This document shows, one piece after another, positions 17,036 through 25,517 of a stretch of DNA of 64,000 nucleotides. A model generated the notes under the pieces. The model saw nothing but the letters and a program-made list of their open reading frames with translations, did no database searches and was not told the DNA's origin. A program made the position numbers and the translations under genes. Source of the DNA: Planotetraspora kaengkrachanensis. Lineage in GTDB: Bacteria; Actinomycetota; Actinomycetes; Streptosporangiales; Streptosporangiaceae. The stretch is from assembly GCF_016862895.1 (NCBI RefSeq), contig NZ_BONV01000041.1, positions 56,896-120,895 of the forward strand, in the 5' to 3' direction. How positions within the stretch are numbered: the stretch's first letter is position 1; every line of letters starts with the position of its first letter.

Positions 17036-17784
17036 CCGGCAGCGGACTGCGCCGCTTCCGCGAACCCCCGCCGCCGGCACCCGAACCACTGAGCGGGCCG
17101 GCGGCCGGACCCGCACCGGCACGCCACACAGTCGAGCACACGGGCACGGCTGGGGACACTGCCGAGCACACGGCCGAGCACACGGCCGAGGGCACGCGGT
17201 GCGAACTGTGCGCCCAGCCTGCCGGCGGCGACCACGGCCACGTCGTCGACATCGGCGACCGGGCCCTGCGGTGCGTCTGCCCCGGCTGCCACCTGCTCTT
17301 CGCGCCCGCCGCGCAAGGCCGCTACCGCGCCGTGCCGCGCCGCTACCTGCACGCCCCGGCCTTCCGGATATCGGCCGTCGACTGGGACGAACTGCAGATC
17401 CCGGTCCGCACCGCGTTCTTCTTCCACAACTCCGCACTCGGCCACGCCGTCGCGTTCTACCCCAGCCCCGCCGGCGCGACCGAGTCGCTGCTGCCGCTCC
17501 AGGCGTGGGAGCGGATCCTCGCGGCCAACCCCGAGCTTCCCGGAGCCGAGCCCGACGTCGAGGCGCTGCTCATCGACCGCGACGCCACCGGGACGTTCGC
17601 CTGCCACCTCGTGCCGATCTCCGCCTGCTACGAACTGGTCGGCCTCGTCCGGCTCCACTGGAAGGGGTTCGGCGGAGGTGAACAGGCGTGGGCCGCCATC
17701 GACGGGTTCTTCGCCGGACTCCGGCGGCGCGGCCGCGCCGTGCCGTACGAACCGGGCGGCGACCCGGAAGGTGGGCACCCATGA
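17032..17784 (+). CDS. DUF5947 family protein
   Basis: 250 aa. A Pro/Ala-rich N-terminus includes AEHT repeats, encoded by tandem 12-mers at 17161-17193. A cysteine-rich segment follows, with RCELC (C57, C60) and CVCPGCHLLF (C81, C83, C86), which could bind zinc or an iron-sulfur cluster. The rest resembles DUF5947 proteins, found beside group 1h hydrogenases. The function is unknown. It is translationally coupled on both sides by 4-nt overlaps, so it is probably made in step with the hydrogenase. Confidence 0.75.
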   Translation: MTGSGLRRFREPPPPAPEPLSGPAAGPAPARHTVEHTGTAGDTAEHTAEHTAEGTRCELCAQPAGGDHGHVVDIGDRALRCVCPGCHLLFAPAAQGRYRAVPRRYLHAPAFRISAVDWDELQIPVRTAFFFHNSALGHAVAFYPSPAGATESLLPLQAWERILAANPELPGAEPDVEALLIDRDATGTFACHLVPISACYELVGLVRLHWKGFGGGEQAWAAIDGFFAGLRRRGRAVPYEPGGDPEGGHP

Positions 17785-18425
17785 GCGAGACACGGTTCGA
17801 CTGCCTGGGCGCACGCCCCGAGCCCTACGCGGCCTCGCCCATCATGAACTTCCGGCTGCGGATCACCGACCCCTCGCCGGTACACGCCGTCCTGCTGCAC
17901 TGCCAGCTGCGCATCGAGCCGCAACGCAGGAGGTACGGTCCCGCCGAAGCGGAACTGCTCGGCGACCTGTTCGGCGAACCGTCCCGATGGGGGGAGACCC
18001 TCAAGCCGCTGCACCTCGCCGGCGTCTCCACCATGGTCCCCGGCTTCGAGGGGTCCGCCGAGATCGACCTGCAGGTGCCGTTCACCTACGACCTCGAAGT
18101 CGCCGCAGGCAAGTACTTCGCCGCGCTCGACGAAGGCGAGATCCCGCTCATCCTGCTGTTCAGCGGCACCGTCTTCGTCCAGACCGACGGCGGCTTCACC
18201 GTACGGCAGGTGCCGTGGCACTGCGAATGCCGCCACCGGCTGCCGGTCACGGTGTGGCGCGAGCTCATGGACCGCTACTTCCCCGGCTCCGGCTGGCTGA
18301 TGCTGCGGCGCGACACCCTGCGCGCGCTGCACCGCTACAAATCCGAACACGCCGTCCCCACCTGGGACGACGCCATCGACATGCTGCTGGGCGAAGCCCG
18401 GGGACTCAGGGAGGCCCAGAAGTGA
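17781..18425 (+). CDS. DUF6084 family protein
   Basis: 214 aa. A beta-rich protein with no transmembrane segment (NFRLRITDPSPVHAVLLHCQ near the start, VPWHCECRHRLPVTVWRELM in the last third). DUF6084 occurs in the same actinobacterial hydrogenase loci. No catalytic motif can be assigned. ATGA overlap with DUF5947 and GTGA overlap with the next gene. Confidence 0.72.
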   Translation: MSETRFDCLGARPEPYAASPIMNFRLRITDPSPVHAVLLHCQLRIEPQRRRYGPAEAELLGDLFGEPSRWGETLKPLHLAGVSTMVPGFEGSAEIDLQVPFTYDLEVAAGKYFAALDEGEIPLILLFSGTVFVQTDGGFTVRQVPWHCECRHRLPVTVWRELMDRYFPGSGWLMLRRDTLRALHRYKSEHAVPTWDDAIDMLLGEARGLREAQK

Positions 18426-19927
18426 CCACCCCCATGGAAATCGCCCGGCGCGTGGCCGACGCCGTCCTGTACGAGGGCTACCTGCTCTACCCGTACCGCG
18501 CCTCGGCGGCCAAGAACCGGCTCCGCTGGCAGTTCGGCGTGCTCGTCCCGCCCGGCTACTCGGTCACCGCGGAACCGTCCAAGAGCGTCACCGAATGCCT
18601 CCTCGAAGCCGCGGACGACGACGCGGACATCCACCTGCGCCTGCGGTTCCTCCACATCAGGTCCCGGACCGTCGAGGAGCTCACCGTCGACGGCGGCCAC
18701 CGCACCGTCCCCGAGCTGACCAGCGGCGAGACCGTGTACCTCGGCTTCGACGACGCGACCGAACGCGAGGCGGAGGCCGTCCTCCCACTGCGCGACCTGC
18801 TCGCAGAAGAGCACTCCGTCGACGTCCAGGTCGCCGGAGACCGGACCGCTGAGCCGATCCTGTCGCCAGAAGGCGAACCCGTGGGCCAGGTGGTGCTGCG
18901 GCAACAACCCCTCGACGCACGCCTCCGCGTCTCGGCCACCCGCCTGAGCGGGCCGTACGGGCTGGTCAGACTGCACGTCGAAACGAGGAACACCAGCTCC
19001 TGGGACCAACCGGGCGCGCCACGCGAAGAGGCCCTGCGCCGGTCGCTCATCGCGACCCACCTGCTCATCGGCACCACCCGCGGCGGATTCGTCTCCCTGA
19101 TCGACCCGCCGGAATGGGCACACCCCGCCGTCGACGGCTGCCGCAACCAGCACGTATGGCCGGTACTCATCGGCGACCCCGGCGACCGGACGCTGATGTT
19201 GTCCTCGCCGATCATCCTGTACGACTACCCGGGCATCGCTCCGGAGAGCCAGGGCGACATGTTCGACTCGACCGAGATCGACGAGATGCTCCACCTCCGG
19301 GCGATCACCCTCACCGAGGAGGAAGCCAGGGAGGCGGCCGCGACCGATCCGCGCGCGGCCGAGATCCTCCGCCGGGCCCAGGACCTGCCTCCCGAACTGC
19401 TCGAACGACTGCACGGCGTCATCAGGTACCTGGGCGCGCCGTCGCCTTCCACCGCTGCGGCCGGGCACGGCGCGCTGGCCGGCTTCCCCGGATTCGCGGA
19501 CGTCGCCCCGGCCGCGCCCGGAAACGGGCCCGCGGGCGAGTACGGCGCCGATCCCGGAGACGCCCTCCTCGACACCACGCACTCAGGCGGTTCCGCCACG
19601 ATCCCCGGCGCGCCCTGGTGGGATCCGGGCGCCGACCCGCACGTCTCCCCGGAGACCGACACCGTCACCGTCTCCGGAGTCCAGCTCACCAAGGGCAGCC
19701 GCGTCCGCCTCAACCCCGGCACCCGCCGCGCCGACGCCCACGACATGTTCCTCGCCGGAAAGGTCGCCCACGTCGAAGCGGTGTTCCTCGACGTCGACGG
19801 ATCCCGGCACCTGGCGGTCACCCTGGCCGACGACCCGGCCGCCGACCTGCAACGCATCCAAGGGCGTTTCCTCTACTTCGCCCCCGACGAGGTGGAGCCG
19901 CTCGGCGACGAGGAGGCGCACCCATGA
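18422..19927 (+). CDS. conserved hydrogenase-locus protein of unknown function
   Basis: 501 aa, not recognised as a named family. The first ~310 residues look like a folded domain (VLYEGYLLYPYRASAAKNR near the start, DPPEWAHPAVDGCRNQHVWP near 240, DMFDSTEIDEML near 285). A Gly/Ala-rich linker follows at about 350-400, then a C-terminal beta domain (LTKGSRVRLNPGTRRADAHD). No signal peptide or TM helix is visible. The GTG at 18422 is chosen because it gives the GTGA overlap seen throughout this operon; an ATG lies at 18434. It overlaps the protease gene by 4 nt. Candidate scaffold or assembly factor. Confidence 0.7.
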   Translation: MTTPMEIARRVADAVLYEGYLLYPYRASAAKNRLRWQFGVLVPPGYSVTAEPSKSVTECLLEAADDDADIHLRLRFLHIRSRTVEELTVDGGHRTVPELTSGETVYLGFDDATEREAEAVLPLRDLLAEEHSVDVQVAGDRTAEPILSPEGEPVGQVVLRQQPLDARLRVSATRLSGPYGLVRLHVETRNTSSWDQPGAPREEALRRSLIATHLLIGTTRGGFVSLIDPPEWAHPAVDGCRNQHVWPVLIGDPGDRTLMLSSPIILYDYPGIAPESQGDMFDSTEIDEMLHLRAITLTEEEAREAAATDPRAAEILRRAQDLPPELLERLHGVIRYLGAPSPSTAAAGHGALAGFPGFADVAPAAPGNGPAGEYGADPGDALLDTTHSGGSATIPGAPWWDPGADPHVSPETDTVTVSGVQLTKGSRVRLNPGTRRADAHDMFLAGKVAHVEAVFLDVDGSRHLAVTLADDPAADLQRIQGRFLYFAPDEVEPLGDEEAHP

Positions 19928-20511
19928 AGATCCTGGTCGCGGGAGTGGGCAACATCTTCCTGCGCGACGACGGGTTCGGCGTCGCCGTCGCCCGGCACCT
20001 GGCCGACGCCGACCTGCCCGAACAGGCACAGGTCGCGGATTTCGGCATTCGCGGCATCCACCTCGCCTACGAACTCACCAGCGGGGGCTACGACCTCACC
20101 ATCCTGGTCGACGCCACCGCCCGCGGAGGCGCACCCGGCACCGTCTACGTGCTCGAACCCCCACCCGAACTCCAACGCGGCGCCGCCCTCGTCGACGCCC
20201 ACGCACTCACCCCCGAGACCGTCCTCGCCCTGGCCGGGACCTTCGGCGGGGGAGCGGGACAGGTGCTGATCGTCGGCTGCGAACCCGCCGACACCTCACC
20301 CGGCATGGAACTCACCCCGCCCGTCGCCGACGCCGTGCCCAGAGCCGCCGCCCTCGTCGCCGACCTCATCGACCAGCACATCGGCCAGGACCTCGGCCAG
20401 GACCTCGGCCAGGACATCCACAAGCGCGTCGACAAGCGCGTCGACGCCGACCACACACCCGCCGGCACACCCACACGGTCACCGGCCCAGCAAGAGGAGC
20501 GGACATGTTGA
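19924..20511 (+). CDS. hydrogenase maturation protease (HyaD/HupD family)
   Basis: 195 aa. The start MKILVAGVGNIFLRDDGFG is the family signature with an acidic nickel-probing residue. ILVDA and VDAHALTPETVL supply the other conserved Asp and His positions. This endopeptidase removes the HhyL C-terminal tail after nickel insertion. The last ~40 residues are a strain-like tail of repeats: GQDL/GQDI three times and KRVD twice, encoded by tandem 12-mers at 20391-20437. It overlaps the 34-aa DUF6893 gene. Confidence 0.9.
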   Translation: MKILVAGVGNIFLRDDGFGVAVARHLADADLPEQAQVADFGIRGIHLAYELTSGGYDLTILVDATARGGAPGTVYVLEPPPELQRGAALVDAHALTPETVLALAGTFGGGAGQVLIVGCEPADTSPGMELTPPVADAVPRAAALVADLIDQHIGQDLGQDLGQDIHKRVDKRVDADHTPAGTPTRSPAQQEERTC

Positions 20512-20609
20512 GACGCCTCATCATCGGCGCAGCCGTCGTCGCCGCCGGAGTCCTGGTCTACCGGGCGATGCCCGACCTCAAGAGATACATGGAGATCCGC
20601 AAGATGTGA
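20505..20609 (+). CDS. DUF6893 family small membrane protein
   Basis: 34 aa, with an ATG at 20505 overlapping the end of the protease gene by 7 nt. It reads MLRRLIIGAAVVAAGVLVYR followed by a basic, helical C-terminus ending RYMEIRKM. One transmembrane helix covers about residues 5-19, with positive charges on both sides. A GAGGAG ribosome site lies 5-10 nt upstream. It matches the DUF6893 pattern of very short single-TM actinobacterial proteins. A membrane tether for the otherwise soluble hydrogenase is possible but unproven. Confidence 0.72.
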   Translation: MLRRLIIGAAVVAAGVLVYRAMPDLKRYMEIRKM

Positions 20610-20641
20610 CACCCCACGCCACCCACCAGGAAAGGCAGAAC

Positions 20642-21025
20642 ATGCACGAGTTCGGAATCGCCGAATCCATCCTCGCCGCCATCGAACAACGCGCCGCCGG
20701 CCGCCGCGTCCGCCAGGCACGCGTACGCGCAGGCGCGCTGCTGCGCATCACCGAACCCGCGATCAACCAGGCGTTCACCATGGTCGCGCAAGGATCGTCG
20801 GCCGAAGGCGCCCACGTGGACCTGGTCATCGTCCCGGCCCGGCTGACCTGCCGATCCTGCGGCCAGACGACGACCTCACCCGACCCGTTCGCCATCTGCC
20901 CGGGCTGCGGCGGCGCGGACGTCCACACCGAGGGCGGCGACGACCTCATCCTCGAATCCATTGAGATGGCGGAGGCCACCCATGTGCCTGGGAATCCCCG
21001 GCGAGATCGTGGAAATCCTGAATGA
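20642..21025 (+). CDS. hypA: hydrogenase nickel-insertion protein HypA
   Basis: 127 aa. It begins MHEFGIAESI, with the Met-His-Glu nickel site. A zinc-ribbon follows, with C70xxC73 and C86xxC89 (LTCRSC and CPGCGG). HypA delivers nickel to the large-subunit precursor, normally with the GTPase HypB, which is not encoded in this window. The last ~14 codons overlap hypC by 44 nt. The ATG at 20642 is fixed by the conserved N-terminus. Confidence 0.95.
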   Translation: MHEFGIAESILAAIEQRAAGRRVRQARVRAGALLRITEPAINQAFTMVAQGSSAEGAHVDLVIVPARLTCRSCGQTTTSPDPFAICPGCGGADVHTEGGDDLILESIEMAEATHVPGNPRRDRGNPE

Positions 21026-21260
21026 CCACCCCGACCTCGCCATGGTCGCCGTCAGCGGCGTACGACGCGCGATCAACATCGGCCTGCTCGAGAACGAGAC
21101 CGTCGCCCCCGGCGACTGGATCCTCATCCACGTCGGCTTCGCCCTGTCCAAGATCGACGAAACCGAGGCCAAGGCCGCTCTCGACTTCCTCGAAAGCATC
21201 GGCCAGGCCTACGACGACGAGATCGCGGCGCTCCGAGAATCCATGATCGAACAGGGGTGA
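20982..21260 (+). CDS. hypC: hydrogenase assembly chaperone HypC
   Basis: 92 aa. It begins MCLGIPGEIVEI; Cys2 carries the Fe(CN)2CO group between HypD and the large subunit. The OB-like core ends in GDWILIHVGFALSKIDETEA. This is the canonical HypC, in contrast to the CVTCSD-type protein at 12322. It starts inside hypA (44-nt overlap) and is followed by hypD after 7 nt. Confidence 0.95.
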   Translation: MCLGIPGEIVEILNDHPDLAMVAVSGVRRAINIGLLENETVAPGDWILIHVGFALSKIDETEAKAALDFLESIGQAYDDEIAALRESMIEQG

Positions 21261-21267
21261 CACCTGA

Positions 21268-22395
21268 ATGCGCTTCGTCGACGAATACCGCGACGCCGAC
21301 ACGGCCAGAGCCCTGGCCGCCCGGATCACCGCACTGTGCGAACCCGGCCGCGCCTACAAGTTCATGGAGGTCTGCGGCGGCCACACCCACACGATCTACA
21401 AGCACGGCCTCGAGGACTACCTCCCGCAAGCCGTCACCCTCGTCCACGGCCCCGGATGCCCCGTCTGCGTCATCCCGATGGGCCGCGTGGACGACGCCAT
21501 CCACATCGCCTCACAGCCCGACGTCATCATGACCTCCTTCGGCGACATGATGCGCGTCCCCGGAGGCACCGGCTCGTTCCTCGACGCCAAGGCACGCGGC
21601 GCCGACATCCGCATGGTCTACTCACCACTCGACGCCCTGAAGATCGCCAAGCAGAACCCGTCCAAACGCGTCGTCTTCATGGCCATCGGCTTCGAGACCA
21701 CCGCACCGTCGACCGCCATGACCGTCCTGCGGGCCAAGGCCGACGGCGTCGACAACTTCTCGGTCTTCTGCAACCACGTCACGATCATCCCGGCCATCAA
21801 GGCCATCCTCGACTCACCCGACCTGCGGCTCGACGGCTTCATCGGCCCCGGCCACGTCTCCACCGTCATCGGCTGCCGGCCGTACCGGTTCATCGCCCGC
21901 GACTACCGCAAACCCATCGTCGTGGCCGGATTCGAACCGCTCGACATCCTGCAGTCGGTCCACCAGCTCCTCACCCAACTCGCACAGGACCGCTGCGAGG
22001 TGGAGAACCAGTACGCCCGCGTCGTGCCCTGGGACGGCAACCCCAAGGCACTCGCCGCCATCAGCGAGGTCATGGAACTCAGACCCCACTTCGAATGGCG
22101 CGGACTCGGCTTCATCTCCCAGTCCGCCCTCAGGATGAGCGCCGCCTACGCCCGCCACGACGCCGAACGGATCTTCCGGATCCCCGGCGGCCGCGTCGCC
22201 GACCCGACCTCCTGCCAGTGCGGCGAGGTCCTCAAGGGCGTGCTCAAACCCTGGGAGTGCAAAGTCTTCGGAACCGCCTGCACGCCGGAGACGCCGATCG
22301 GCACCTGCATGGTCTCCTCCGAAGGAGCATGCGCCGCCTACTACAACTTCGGGCGCTTCTCCCGAGAGCGCGTCAAGGAGGCGACCCGCCAGTGA
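21268..22395 (+). CDS. hypD: hydrogenase formation protein HypD
   Basis: 375 aa. It has the conserved CGGHTHTIYKHG, HGPGCPVCVIP (redox CxxC) and GFETTAP motifs. The C-terminal cysteines (SCQCGEVLKG, WECKVFGTAC, GACAAYYNF) hold a [4Fe-4S] cluster. HypD with HypC is the platform on which Fe(CN)2CO is assembled using cyanide from HypE. The start fits the family (MRFVDEYRD) and its stop overlaps hypE (GTGA). Confidence 0.96.
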   Translation: MRFVDEYRDADTARALAARITALCEPGRAYKFMEVCGGHTHTIYKHGLEDYLPQAVTLVHGPGCPVCVIPMGRVDDAIHIASQPDVIMTSFGDMMRVPGGTGSFLDAKARGADIRMVYSPLDALKIAKQNPSKRVVFMAIGFETTAPSTAMTVLRAKADGVDNFSVFCNHVTIIPAIKAILDSPDLRLDGFIGPGHVSTVIGCRPYRFIARDYRKPIVVAGFEPLDILQSVHQLLTQLAQDRCEVENQYARVVPWDGNPKALAAISEVMELRPHFEWRGLGFISQSALRMSAAYARHDAERIFRIPGGRVADPTSCQCGEVLKGVLKPWECKVFGTACTPETPIGTCMVSSEGACAAYYNFGRFSRERVKEATRQ

Positions 22396-23468
22396 CAGGC
22401 GACACCGGCCTCGAGGAGCAGGTCCTCGAACGCATCGAGCGGGCCCGCCGCCGCAAGGCCCGCGTGCGCGAGGAACACATCACCCTCGCCCACGGCGCGG
22501 GCGGAAAGGCGACCCACACCCTGATCGAAGGGGTGTTCCTGGAGTCGTTCCGCAACCCCGCCCTCGAGCCGCTGGAGGACGGCGCCGTCATCGACGAGAT
22601 GGCCTTCACGACCGACTCGTTCGTCGTCACGCCGCTGTTCTTCCCCGGAGGCGACATCGGCGACCTGGCCGTCAACGGCACCATCAACGACCTGGCCATG
22701 TGCGGCGCCCGGCCCCGGTACCTGTCGGCCGGATTCATCCTCGAAGAGGGCTTCCCGATCGCCCACCTGCGGCGCATCGCCGCGTCCATGGCCGCCGCGG
22801 CCGAAGCGGCAGGCGTGCACATCGTCACCGGCGACACCAAGGTCGTCGAGCGGGGGAAGGCCGACGGCTGCTACGTCGTCACCGCGGGCGTCGGCACGCT
22901 CGAGCGGCCCACCCGGCTCAGCGCCGCCGCCGCACAGCCCGGCGACGCGGTCATCGTGTCCGGGCCCATCGGCGAGCACGGCATCACGATCATGCTCGCC
23001 AGGGGAGAGCTCGACATCCAGGCCGACCTCACCTCCGACACCGCGCCGCTGAACGAGCTCACCGCCCGGCTGCTGGACGCCTGCGCGGACGGCGACGTCC
23101 GCTGCCTGCGCGACGCCACCCGCGGGGGAGTGGCCACCGTCCTCAACGAGATCGCCGAAGCATCAAAAGCGGCAATTATCGTGAATGAGGACATAATTCC
23201 GGTTCGTCCCGACGTACGCGGGGCATGTGAACTCCTAGGCATCGACCCGCTGTACGTCGCCTGCGAAGGCCGGATGATCGCAATCGTGGCCCAGGCGTCC
23301 GCCGAGGCCGCGCTCACCGCGCTGCACTCGCACCCCCTCGGCCGCGAAGCCGCCATCGTCGGCCGGGTCAACGACGACCCGCCCGGCCTCGTCCTGCTGA
23401 AAACCGCCTTCGGCGGGACCCGCATCGTCGACATGCTCGTCGGTGACCCGCTACCGCGGATCTGCTGA
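22392..23468 (+). CDS. hypE: hydrogenase cyanide-forming protein HypE
   Basis: 358 aa. A PurM-like ATP-binding protein with HGAGGKATH near residue 37, DIGDLAVNGTINDLA, and the C-terminal PRIC, whose last cysteine is carbamoylated by HypF and then dehydrated to thiocyanate. The GTG at 22392 overlaps the hypD stop. HypF is required chemically but is not encoded in this window, so it must be elsewhere. Confidence 0.96.
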   Translation: MTGDTGLEEQVLERIERARRRKARVREEHITLAHGAGGKATHTLIEGVFLESFRNPALEPLEDGAVIDEMAFTTDSFVVTPLFFPGGDIGDLAVNGTINDLAMCGARPRYLSAGFILEEGFPIAHLRRIAASMAAAAEAAGVHIVTGDTKVVERGKADGCYVVTAGVGTLERPTRLSAAAAQPGDAVIVSGPIGEHGITIMLARGELDIQADLTSDTAPLNELTARLLDACADGDVRCLRDATRGGVATVLNEIAEASKAAIIVNEDIIPVRPDVRGACELLGIDPLYVACEGRMIAIVAQASAEAALTALHSHPLGREAAIVGRVNDDPPGLVLLKTAFGGTRIVDMLVGDPLPRIC

Positions 23469-23496
23469 GATCCGCCGACCCCGGGGGGAGTCGGAC

Positions 23497-23889
23497 ATGG
23501 CCAAGACCACCAAACCCGGCCGATTCGAAGGCAAACACCAGCACGGATTCTCACCCGACGTCGGCAAGGTCAGCGAAGAAGTCGTCCGGGCAGGCGACCT
23601 CGCCTTCCGCAAACCGACCGCCGACCAGGGACCCGGCCGCGAAGTCGGCTCCACCGAACGCCACGGCGTCCCCTCCACCGACGTCAACGCCTCCTCACCA
23701 CTCGGAGTCGGCGTCAGCACCACCACCCGCGCAGAAGAGATCGCGCACAAGAAGGAAACCGCCTACCGGCGACACGGCATCCACGACAGAACCGGCCGGC
23801 CGTACGGAGGATCCGCTCCCGGACACGGAACAGGCGTCGGCCGGCCGCATCTCGTCTCCGACGAGAGCGAGTCCCGCACGACGACCTGA
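23497..23889 (+). CDS. small hydrophilic protein of unknown function
   Basis: 130 aa. Lys/Gly/His-rich, without cysteine, signal peptide or TM helix, and probably largely disordered (GRFEGKHQHGFSPD at the start, RTGRPYGGSAPGHGTGVGRP near the end). It follows hypE by 28 nt on the same strand and precedes the operon terminator, so it is probably the last gene of the hydrogenase block. Not recognised. The start is the ATG after GGGGGGAG. Confidence 0.6.
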   Translation: MAKTTKPGRFEGKHQHGFSPDVGKVSEEVVRAGDLAFRKPTADQGPGREVGSTERHGVPSTDVNASSPLGVGVSTTTRAEEIAHKKETAYRRHGIHDRTGRPYGGSAPGHGTGVGRPHLVSDESESRTTT

Positions 23890-23911
23890 GCCACCGAGAA
23901 CCGACCACCCA

Positions 23912-23961
23912 CGTCGCCGTCCCGGCTCCAGAGCGACACCTCCCGAGCCGGGACGGCGACG
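23912..23961. terminator. strong terminator at the end of the hydrogenase block
   Basis: A perfect 17-bp stem (23912-23928 with 23945-23961) around a 16-nt loop, 22 nt after the last stop codon. It separates the hydrogenase genes from the GTPase pair. The remaining ~280 nt before 24245 hold nothing else recognisable apart from the likely promoter region of the GTPase gene. Confidence 0.8.
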
Positions 23962-24244
23962 CACGGCCACGTACGTCCCCACCCCTGATCCCCGAACGTC
24001 GCGCTCCAATCCGCCACGACCAGGCGGACCGCCGGGGGACAGGCGGGAACCCCAACCAGGCGACCGGTACCGCCCGCCCCCGGACACAGCACCCGCCCGC
24101 CCGCACACGCGCCCCGGGGGCCGATCACGGGCCGATTTGAGTACGGGCCTACTCAGGCGCAGCCACCACTCTCCGTCGCAGGATCAGAGCCACACCCCTC
24201 CGCGCCCACCCTCAGAACGGCAATCCCAGGACGGAGACGACGCG

Positions 24245-25516
24245 ATGGCTGTCGTCCTGATCATCATCACCCTCGGCATCCTGCTCGGCCTGCTCGCCCG
24301 GCGAATCCGCGCACGACGCGCCACCACCCCGCTCACCATCGCCGAGACCACCCCGACGTTCAACGTCGTCGCCCTCGGCCTGCAGGGCTCAGGCAAAACG
24401 CTCCTGCTCGCCAGCATGTACCACCGGCTTAAAAGCCCCGCAGGCCAGTGCTACTTCATCACCGCGACCCGCGACGACGTCCTGCAACTCAACGAGTGGT
24501 ACCTGCAGATGGCCGACACCGCCGCCACCGGAGCATGGCCGCGCGGCACGGCCAAAGGCGAGACCCGCCACTTCACCTTCACCGTCAAGACCCACATCGA
24601 CGGCGCGCCACACCCCATCCTCAACCTCAGATACCTCGAATACGCGGGGGAGCTGCTCACCGACCTCCAGGACGCGGGCTCCACCAAACAGAAGGAACTG
24701 TTCGCCCACATCGACTCCGCCGACGCCCTCATCGGAGTCCTCGACGGCTACCGCATACGACAGCACGCCGACGGCCACCCCGAAGGCCCGCTCCACCTCG
24801 AACGAACCCTCAACGCGCTCCTGCCCGTCATGCTCGAGGCCTCGGCCCCCATCAGCTTCGTCATCACCAAATGGGACCTGCTCGCCGACCTCCACCCCGA
24901 CGAAGACACCCGGCTCAGCATCGTCCGCAACCTGCTCACATCCAACGACCACTTCCGCTCGCTCATCACCCTGCACGGCGCCACCCGCGTGGTCCGCCTC
25001 ATCCCCGTCAGCGCCGTCGGGCCCGGCTTCGCCACCATCGACCCGAACGGGGAGATCGTCAAAACCCCACAGGGCGCGGTGCAGCCGACCAACGTCGACG
25101 TGCCCCTGTCCGCCGTCGTCCCCGGCCTGTTCGAACAGATCGAATCCCGCCTCGACCACGACAGCATCGCCGCCATCAGAGCCGAGGTCGACCGGCGCAC
25201 CCGGCAGGGCGCCCTCGAGGCATTCGCCTCACTCACCACCTTCGCCGGCCAACTCGCCGGCCGTACCGTGCTCGCCCTGCTCGGCACGCCCACCGCCGCA
25301 TTCGGCGACACCATGCTCGGCTTCTTCCTCGACTCACGCATGGGAACGCCGCCCGACGAGGACCGGGCACGCCTCAGCCGCGAACTCAACGACGCCGAAC
25401 AGCGCCTCGAAAACATCCAGCTCGCCCGCAGACGCGTCATGTACGACATGCGCCGCAAGGTGGACGCCCTGGAAGGCCGACTGCCGTACTCACGGCTGAC
25501 CGAAGGGGGATGGTGA
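24245..25516 (+). CDS. membrane-anchored P-loop GTPase-like protein
   Basis: 423 aa. An N-terminal TM helix (about residues 2-18) is followed by a basic stop. The P-loop GLQGSGKT is at 45-52, a DxxG-like EYAG at 132-135, and TKWD (a variant of NKxD) at 208-211. This order identifies a TRAFAC-type GTPase domain (about 38-290). After it come helical segments and a C-terminal heptad-like region (LSRELNDAEQRLENIQLARR), probably a coiled coil. It is not HypB: no histidine-rich region and a different P-loop. It pairs with the next gene after 1 nt. Function unknown. Confidence 0.75.
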   Translation: MAVVLIIITLGILLGLLARRIRARRATTPLTIAETTPTFNVVALGLQGSGKTLLLASMYHRLKSPAGQCYFITATRDDVLQLNEWYLQMADTAATGAWPRGTAKGETRHFTFTVKTHIDGAPHPILNLRYLEYAGELLTDLQDAGSTKQKELFAHIDSADALIGVLDGYRIRQHADGHPEGPLHLERTLNALLPVMLEASAPISFVITKWDLLADLHPDEDTRLSIVRNLLTSNDHFRSLITLHGATRVVRLIPVSAVGPGFATIDPNGEIVKTPQGAVQPTNVDVPLSAVVPGLFEQIESRLDHDSIAAIRAEVDRRTRQGALEAFASLTTFAGQLAGRTVLALLGTPTAAFGDTMLGFFLDSRMGTPPDEDRARLSRELNDAEQRLENIQLARRRVMYDMRRKVDALEGRLPYSRLTEGGW

Positions 25517-25517
25517 C

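Noticed and set aside
24245..25516. Idea that the GTPase next to the hyp genes is HypB
   Set aside because: The P-loop context, TM anchor and size differ from HypB, there is no metal-binding histidine region, and a strong terminator separates it from the hydrogenase operon.
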